From contig CANTAQ010000001.1 of assembly GCA_947651825.1 (NCBI GenBank), positions 270,598-334,597 of the forward strand: a stretch of 64,000 bases of DNA, read 5' to 3'. Source of the stretch: an uncultured Clostridium sp. GTDB lineage: Bacteria > Bacillota > Clostridia > TANB77 > CAG-508. Each line of letters starts with the position of its first letter. The first letter of the stretch is position 1. Shown piece after piece: positions 58,395-64,000 of this stretch. The translations under genes were made by a program, and so were the position numbers. The notes beneath the pieces were generated by a model. The model saw only the letters and a program-made list of their open reading frames with translations, did not search any database and had not been told where the DNA came from.

Positions 58395-58751
58395 TTATGA
58401 GATATTTGATATCCTTCTTTTATACTCTGCTATTTCTTCTTTATAATATTTATCTATTATTTTCAATTTTTCTATATCTAAGTTTTGGAGTGCTTCAGGA
58501 TCTTTTTCTACAAGTTTTATAATATCAGATATTTTTTTTCTTTTTTCAATATCTTTTGTTGGATTGAATTCAGAAGAGTTTACTTTATATGCCTCTCTTA
58601 ATCTTGCTGCATTAATTTCTATTCTATCCCTCATCTTCTTCTCAGTTCGAGCAGTTTTATCTTTTTTGAATATATTCTTTACAAAATTAATTACTTTTTT
58701 GAAAAATGGTTTTTTTATTCTTTTTTGTACTACTGGCAAATTGCTATTCAT
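58395..58751 (-). CDS. Small basic protein of unknown function
   Basis: A 118-residue, very basic N-terminus (RIKKPFFKKVINFVKNIFKK) and helical rest. The start overlaps the end of the large sigma-like protein gene by 8 bases, so the two are coupled. The amphipathic N-terminus could bind membrane or DNA. No family recognised. Confidence 0.6.
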   Translation of the reverse strand: MNSNLPVVQKRIKKPFFKKVINFVKNIFKKDKTARTEKKMRDRIEINAARLREAYKVNSSEFNPTKDIEKRKKISDIIKLVEKDPEALQNLDIEKLKIIDKYYKEEIAEYKRRISNIS

Positions 58752-60922
58752 TTATCTTTTCTCCTTCTACTCCAAACTGTGCTAATCTTGTTCTTAATTC
58801 ATTTAGTTCCTGTTGACTACCCTTAATACTATCTAACAATGCTCTCCTCATTCTTTGTTCTTCTAATACTTCCAATGTTACTCCTTCAATTTCATCTGGA
58901 GTAGCTTTTCCTCCTTCTATAGAACCTGCTGCCACCAGCTTTTTTTCAGATGTTATTATTTTATTTATCCATGCATCTAATTCATCTTCTGGCTCATCTG
59001 ACATTCCTACAAGTTGACCTTCTGCATTCAAATCTGTACCTACTGCAAATTCTTGTACTGGTTCTTCTAATTTTTCAGGAATTTTTGGTAATTGATCTAA
59101 CATTTCTGTTGAAGATTCTTTTGTTTCTGCACTTTCTGCTATTTCAGTTTGTCCTTGTTCGCTTTCACTTAATTCAAGCTGTACTGCTCCATCTTGTTCT
59201 TCTGCTGCTGAACCTTTGCTTATTTTTATTGTTGTATCTACTTCCTCTGTTGGCTCATCTCCATCTTCAGTGGCACCTTTCATCTCTTTTGATTTAACAC
59301 TAACTTTTTTTCCTATATTTCTAGTTTTTGATGGAACAGCTGGTATTACTTCTTCTTTATTAAAAATATTTTCTCTATGTAAATAATTATCATATGCAAT
59401 ATTGTATCTTCTTATTTTCTCTATAAGAATATCCATATTTTCCCAAATTTCAGCACGTCTAGAAATATACTCATCTAATTTTCTGTCACACATATCCAAA
59501 ACATTTCTTATTCCATTTTCCTGTCTAATTTCCAAGTCTTCCTCTGTTCCGCATATCATCTGTTCTACAAGTTAATCCCATATTAATAAGTAATCCTAAT
59601 ATTTCTCTTACTGATTTAGCACCTAAATATCTTTTACTCAATAATTCTCTTTCTGAATATTTGAGTAAATCAGATATTGTATTAATTTTATTACGTTTAA
59701 GCCCATTAATTGATCTACTTGATAGTTCTAAAGATTCAATTGGAATTTGTAAAACTTCTTCTGATACTTCTCTTTTTTCTGGCTTTGCACTTTCTATCAA
59801 ATCTTTCATAGTTCTATTTTCAATTATTCCATCTAAAAATATCTTTCCTGAGACTCCTATTCTAGATAGTATAATATCTGTAATATCAGTTCTCAATTTT
59901 CCTTCTTCACCAGTAATAAATTTTCTAATTATATTGAACTCCTTAATATATCCTTCAATTCCATCATATTCTGCTCTATATTTTGCTAAACTTTCTTCAT
60001 CTCTTTTTCCAATTCCAAAAAACATTCTAGTTATATTTGGTGGAAATAATTTTCTTAATGCTTTTTGTTCTATCAATCTTACCCTTTGAAGAGTAATTCC
60101 AATTATTCTTGCACATTCTTCTAAAGAATGCTTTTTTCCATCAAATCCAAATCTCAATTTAATAGTTTGAATTTCTATTTCTGAAAGTTTTTCTGATAAA
60201 ATTCTTTCAATTTCATCAATATCTATATATGCTAGTGGTTCTCCTGGTGTATTACCTCGAATTGTTCTAACTAAATTATAATAAGCTAATTTTTGAACTG
60301 CTGTTAATTCTTCACCTGATAATGTAACACATCTAGCTCCACAAAATACATCATCACCAAAATCATAATCAACTTCTTTTTTCTTATATTTTTCTAAGAA
60401 ATTCTCATATGAACCATATCTTCTAGTAATATCTTGTACATATCTAGCAGGTATTCCATATTTCTTAATTGCCTCTTCCTGTTCTGCTTTTGAATAGTTA
60501 AGAAATCCAGCTTTGATTAAACTTTCTATTTGTTCTGGTTTTAAATCTAATTTTCCATTATTATAACTTGATTGAAGAGAATTTCTTACAGCTGTAAATG
60601 ATGCTCCATTTTCCATTTTAGCACATTCTAATTCACTTTCAGTTTTTCCAACCATTTTAATCAAAAAGTCATATTTTTCTTGTGTGGAAGTTTTTTTCTT
60701 TCTCTCTTTATCCTCTTTTATAAATCCACTTTGTATAAACTTCTTTAATAAGTCTTCTTCCATTTTAAGAGTTCCATTAAAATACGCTTGCCTTAAATTG
60801 TTCCTAATATGTCCTATTTGATATCCTTTATATTCTGTATTTGCCTTAATTTTTTCACCTGTTGTGCTTTCATATTCCAACATCAATTCTAATTTTTCTT
60901 CATTACTTAATCTCTTTGCCAT
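58744..60922 (-). CDS. Sigma-region-4/alpha-CTD-like protein with an extended C-terminus, needs +1 frameshift
   Basis: The first frame holds two copies of a helical module (NLRQAYFNGTLKMEEDLL and SLQSSYNNGKLDLKPEQIE, each near the end of an about 75-residue unit), a sigma-70 region-4-like helix-turn-helix (SLEECARIIGITLQRVRLIE near residue 270) and an RNA polymerase alpha-CTD-like domain (ELSSRSINGLKRNKINTIS near 400). It then reaches CGG (59549-59551) and stops 8 codons later. Skipping C gives MGTEEDLEIRQENGIRNVLD and 268 more residues, acidic and low-complexity in part, for 725 in total. The second frame has no ribosome binding site of its own. It may modulate transcription; mechanism unknown. 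Confidence 0.7.
59549..59551 (-). other. In-frame CGG, +1 recoding site 12
   Basis: The zero-frame context is ATG CGG AAC. Skipping C gives ATG GGA ACA GAG GAA at Gly458. Here no family alignment proves the fusion, so this site rests on the lack of a start signal for the second frame and on the shared pattern. Confidence 0.7.
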
Positions 60923-61122
60923 TTTTTCCCTCTATAAAATATCATTTTCTTTATATTTTATCACAGAATGTCATTTTTTAACAACAATTTTTTCTATTAT
61001 TTCTTATAATTTTTTAATATTATTCTTTTGCATTATCTATTGCTTGCCTTTTATGTAAATTATAATTGAATATTACTGTTTCACACACAGACTTTATGTC
61101 TTCTACTTAGATTTTATCAAGA

Positions 61123-61152
61123 AAGCCATGCTCAAACATTCGAGCAAGGCTT
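61123..61152 (-). terminator. Terminator after the BspA-like gene
   Basis: AAGCCATGCTC and GAGCAAGGCTT arms with one mismatch and an 8-base loop, about 130 bases past the stop. The rest of the 357-base gap (60923-61279) shows only AT-rich sequence. Confidence 0.6.
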
Positions 61153-61279
61153 CTTCTTTATCTATAAATATATTTATTTTATTATGTTTTAGTAACTACT
61201 TATCAAACATTTACTATTTTATCTTCTGCATATAGCCTATTTTTCTAAAAGTTATTAGACCAATCCATATATTTTATAA

Positions 61280-62896
61280 CTATTCAGATGATTTTATTAT
61301 AACTTCACAATTACTTACTAATCCTTCTATCTTTGTTTTTTCTACTGAATCCTTTACATATATATTTTTCAAGTTATTATTATCTAGAAACATATCTTCA
61401 GTATTTGCTCCTTCATTTATTGTAAAATTACTTAAATCTAGTTCTATCAAACTACTATTCCCCTCAAACATTCTATAAAACGTTGTAACTTTTTGCGTGT
61501 TAAAATTACTTAAATCTAATGTTGATAAACTAGAACACCAACCGAATATTCCATCCATATTTGTAACATTTCTAGTATCAAAATTGCTTACATTCAATTC
61601 TGTTAACATATGACAATCCCAAACTAGTCCTTTCATGTTTGTTACATTACTAGTGTTAAAATTACTTATATCCAAACTTACTAATTTATTACAATCATTA
61701 AACATATCTTGCATTGTCGTAACATTTTGTGTATCAAAATTGCTCACATCCAGTTTTTCTAAATTGTTACATCCACTAAACATTAATGCCATGTTTGTTA
61801 CATTTTGAGTTTCAAAATTACTTAAATCTATCTTTGTTAGCCCACTGCATTCTTCAAACATCTGAGCTGTGTTGGTTACATTTCTTGTGTCAAATTTGCT
61901 TAAATCCAATTCCAGTATACTTTCACATTTCAAAAACATTCCGCTTATATCTGTAACTTTACTTGTATCAAAATTGCTTACATCTATTTTTGTCAAATTA
62001 TTACATCCACTAAACAGATCTTTCATTGTTGTGACATTTCTAGTATCAAAGTTACTTACATCTATTTTTTCTAATTTAAAACAATTGCAAAATACACTAT
62101 GCATATTTATAACATTTCTAGTATCAAAGTTGCTCACATCTATTTCTGTTAAATTACTACATTCTTGAAATAGAGCTTGCATGTTTCTTACTTTACTTGT
62201 ATTAAAGTTCCTTAAGTCTAATGTTGTTAATCCTTTACACCACAAAAACATATCCCACATGCTTATTACATTACTCGTATCAAAATTACTTACATCTATT
62301 GTAGTCAATTGATTACATCCTGCAAACATTCTTTCCATTCTTCTTACTCTACTTGTATCTAAGTTTCTTAAATCCATTGACTGTATTGTATCTACTCCAT
62401 TTTCTCCATTTGCCCTATGAAACCAACTTGATGTATTTACTGGTTGTATTTCATCATATACCAATACATTAATTATTGGGTCACTCGACCATTCTGGTAG
62501 ATTATCCCAATTATATTTATTTGAGGATATATCCCCATAGTCCTTATAATCTCCTTTACTTTCGTCTATGTAATCTGTTCCACTCAATATAAATGTTCCA
62601 TCTTCATAAAGTCTTGCATATATCGGACTTGTTGGTAGAAAATCTATTTCCTCATTTATTATTGTATCTATTATAGCTGATATATTATCTATTACTACTA
62701 TTTCTCTCTTTCCTTCATCTGTCCACTTTGCTCCACTTTCTTTTGCATATCCAAATAAATTACTACTTACTGTCATTCTTACTGTTACTGCCAACAATAT
62801 TAACATTACTATTATTGTTATTATTAGTGCAATTATTGTTATTCCTTTATTTTTATCTACTTGTTGCTTAATATTAACTCCTAAATTTTTCTTCAT
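61280..62896 (-). CDS. BspA-like (DUF285) repeat surface protein with prepilin-like anchor
   Basis: The start at 62896 (MKKNLGVNIKQQ) follows GGGGG. The N-terminus has the NKGITIIALIITIIVMLIL motif shared with the other pilin-like proteins. From about residue 160 to 490 it is made of about 14 repeats of 23 residues with the pattern MFxxCxxLTxIDVSNFDTSNVTNM, the BspA/DUF285 leucine-rich-like repeats used for adhesion. 538 residues in all. No in-frame CGG. Confidence 0.85.
   Translation of the reverse strand: MKKNLGVNIKQQVDKNKGITIIALIITIIVMLILLAVTVRMTVSSNLFGYAKESGAKWTDEGKREIVVIDNISAIIDTIINEEIDFLPTSPIYARLYEDGTFILSGTDYIDESKGDYKDYGDISSNKYNWDNLPEWSSDPIINVLVYDEIQPVNTSSWFHRANGENGVDTIQSMDLRNLDTSRVRRMERMFAGCNQLTTIDVSNFDTSNVISMWDMFLWCKGLTTLDLRNFNTSKVRNMQALFQECSNLTEIDVSNFDTRNVINMHSVFCNCFKLEKIDVSNFDTRNVTTMKDLFSGCNNLTKIDVSNFDTSKVTDISGMFLKCESILELDLSKFDTRNVTNTAQMFEECSGLTKIDLSNFETQNVTNMALMFSGCNNLEKLDVSNFDTQNVTTMQDMFNDCNKLVSLDISNFNTSNVTNMKGLVWDCHMLTELNVSNFDTRNVTNMDGIFGWCSSLSTLDLSNFNTQKVTTFYRMFEGNSSLIELDLSNFTINEGANTEDMFLDNNNLKNIYVKDSVEKTKIEGLVSNCEVIIKSSE
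61470..62350 (-). repeat. Tandem 69-base coding repeats
   Basis: About 12-14 diverged 69-base units encode the 23-residue BspA-like repeats; the best conserved part encodes SNFDTRNVTNM. Divergence between units is high, so they are old and not likely to slip often. Confidence 0.75.
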
Positions 62897-63088
62897 ATGT
62901 TTTCCCCCAATATTTTTACCATATCTCTTTTTTAATTTCTGCACATATCTAATCTATATAGACATTATACTGTCTACACTCTAGATAAGTAAATACTTTA
63001 CCATAAAATGTAATATAATTGTACTATTTTTTATTTTTCTATTCTTCCTTTTCGAATCCACTCTATAATTTCGATTCAATAAAAAAAT

Positions 63089-63110
63089 AAACTAGTATAA
63101 AATCTAGTTT
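63089..63110 (-). terminator. Terminator after tRNA-Tyr
   Basis: AAACTAG and CTAGTTT arms with an 8-base loop followed by ATTTTTTT on the minus strand, directly after the tRNA. Confidence 0.7.
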
Positions 63111-63113
63111 ATT

Positions 63114-63199
63114 TGGTGGGCAGGGATGGATTCGAACCATCGTACTCGTATGAGAACAGATTTACAGTCTGCCGCCTTTAGCCACTCGGCCACCTACCC
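63114..63199 (-). tRNA. tRNA-Tyr (anticodon GTA)
   Basis: Class II tRNA with a long variable arm. Acceptor GGGTAGG pairs with CCTGCCC, anticodon stem GCAGA/TCTGT around loop CTGTAAA (anticodon GTA), T arm GGTTCGAATCC and an encoded CCA at 63114-63116. Confidence 0.95.
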
Positions 63200-63413
63200 T
63201 TACTATATATGCTTGTTTAATTTCAAGCACTTAAATATTATACTATTTTACTTTTTTATTGTCAATACATTTTTTAACTTTTTTATACTTTTCATGTAAA
63301 TTATTATCTTTATAAATTTGATTGTATTATGTAAATATGCTATAATTAATTTATTCAAGCTTAGTCCATGGAGATACTGTTTTGCCGTTAAACAGAAAAA
63401 CATGGAGGTTTTT

Positions 63414-64000
63414 ATGAAAAATTTTAAGCATCTTTTTCTCAGCATTGTAACCATGTTCGCACTCGCAGTAGTGCTGACTGGCTGCAACAGCAAAACCATC
63501 TATATGCAAGACATAATCTCGGCAAACACCCTCGCGGCTGAACCCACAACTTGGATTTCTGAGGAGTCCATTGATACCCTGCTCCAATCTAGTCTTCCTA
63601 CTGAGCTGCAAAAAGCTTATACAGATTTGATTAGAGCCGGGCACACGAAGGTGGTCTTAAAGGATTCTGAGGGGTGGCAACTTGGAGTCAATTCCAATGA
63701 AAACGGAATCTACATCGGGGAGAATCTAAACATCGTTTTCAGATTCTTCAAAAGTTCCTCTGGCAACGTCGTTGAAGTAGTCAAAAATTACAGAACTTTG
63801 ACTCGTAACGAGTTCTTCAACGGCGAAAAGCAAAAAGCCCATGATTCCTTTGAACTGGATTATCTCCCTGAAAACACCAATTTGATAAAGGTGGCTGTCA
63901 CCAACGACTTCTCCATTATGTACAACACCGTGGATAATACCTATCAGTGTATGGAATTTGGAAAGGTCATTGGCACAAGCCCTGTTACGAATTGGGATGC
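63414..64000 (+). CDS. Putative lipoprotein of foreign composition, partial
   Basis: From ATG 63414 (GGAGG 5 bases before) the frame is open to the right edge, at least 195 residues. The N-terminus is a lipoprotein signal (FALAVVLTGC, lipobox cysteine near residue 24). The rest is a soluble domain with no family I recognise (EGWQLGVNSNENGIYIGENL). Composition and codons (CTC, CTG, TCC, GGC, AAC) are much more GC-rich than the rest of the window and like the gene at 8989-9402. It has no in-frame CGG in the visible part. It starts 215 bases from tRNA-Tyr. Probably part of an acquired island beyond the window. Confidence 0.7.
   Translation, partial: MKNFKHLFLSIVTMFALAVVLTGCNSKTIYMQDIISANTLAAEPTTWISEESIDTLLQSSLPTELQKAYTDLIRAGHTKVVLKDSEGWQLGVNSNENGIYIGENLNIVFRFFKSSSGNVVEVVKNYRTLTRNEFFNGEKQKAHDSFELDYLPENTNLIKVAVTNDFSIMYNTVDNTYQCMEFGKVIGTSPVTNWD

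Noticed and set aside
58744..59559. Separate gene starting at ATG 59559
   Set aside because: There is no ribosome binding site, and the start lies within the end of the upstream frame right at a CGG; joining by the +1 shift is simpler.
61470..62350. CRISPR array
   Set aside because: The repeats are diverged 69-base coding units of a BspA-like protein in one open frame, with no constant repeat and variable spacer structure.
63248..63644. Two overlapping minus-strand frames near the right edge
   Set aside because: They are antisense to the plus-strand lipoprotein gene, which has a ribosome binding site and a lipobox signal.

Overview
The window is very AT-rich. Almost all genes lie on the minus strand, have good AGGAGG-type ribosome binding sites and are packed into operons. 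Mini-RNase III, RbgA, WhiA, MinD/MinE, RodA and many proteins with prepilin-like N-termini point to an uncultured low-GC, Gram-positive Clostridia-type bacterium, probably from the gut. I cannot name the species.

Layout. 1-3125: a TetR-controlled ABC-2 exporter. 3195-6310: a papain-like protein, a 10-TM metal exporter, tRNA-Glu, mrnC and rbgA. 6337-9402: small unknown or decaying genes and a higher-GC foreign-looking gene. 9621-16719: tRNA-Gln and a glycolytic operon (gap, pgk, unknown, tpiA, gpmI, eno). 17047-19773: a pilin-like surface protein and an HD-GYP phosphodiesterase, the only complete plus-strand gene. 19867-26384: mutS, prmC, whiA, hemW and a cysteine desulfurase. 27118-32676: a two-component system next to an ABC/FtsX exporter. 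32770-36885: a transglycosylase and two pilin-like surface proteins. 37023-46681: pflA, rimO, rng, pth, a glycosyltransferase, dus, rodA, minE, minD, queA. 46705-57033: a metalloprotease-like protein, gltX, a kinase, a cohesin-like protein, acpP, an AMP-binding enzyme, TetR and purA. 57144-62896: a LysR regulator, a sigma-region-4/alpha-CTD-like protein and a BspA-like repeat protein. 63114-64000: tRNA-Tyr and a partial foreign-looking lipoprotein.

The main result is a recoding signal. Ten genes, including gltX, rodA, rbgA and pflA, are broken in the normal reading but become full length if one base, always the C of an in-frame CGG codon, is skipped, so that the next codon read is GGN (glycine). 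There are twelve such sites, three of them in rodA. By hand scan I found no in-frame CGG in any native gene except at these twelve sites, and about 47 CGG trinucleotides in the other two phases that cause no disruption. Removing the C makes every one of the ten genes an exact multiple of three, and the restored residue is a conserved family glycine wherever I could judge (WYPGHM in RbgA, DTSG in PflA, KMSVSG in GltX, the KGITL-type pilin motif). CGA, CGT, AGA and AGG are still used as arginine. CGG therefore looks like an unassigned codon that works as a +1 frameshift signal, or a CGGN quadruplet read as glycine. The only in-frame sense CGG is in the foreign-looking gene at 8989-9402. A systematic sequence error is the main alternative, but it does not easily explain the strict codon phase.
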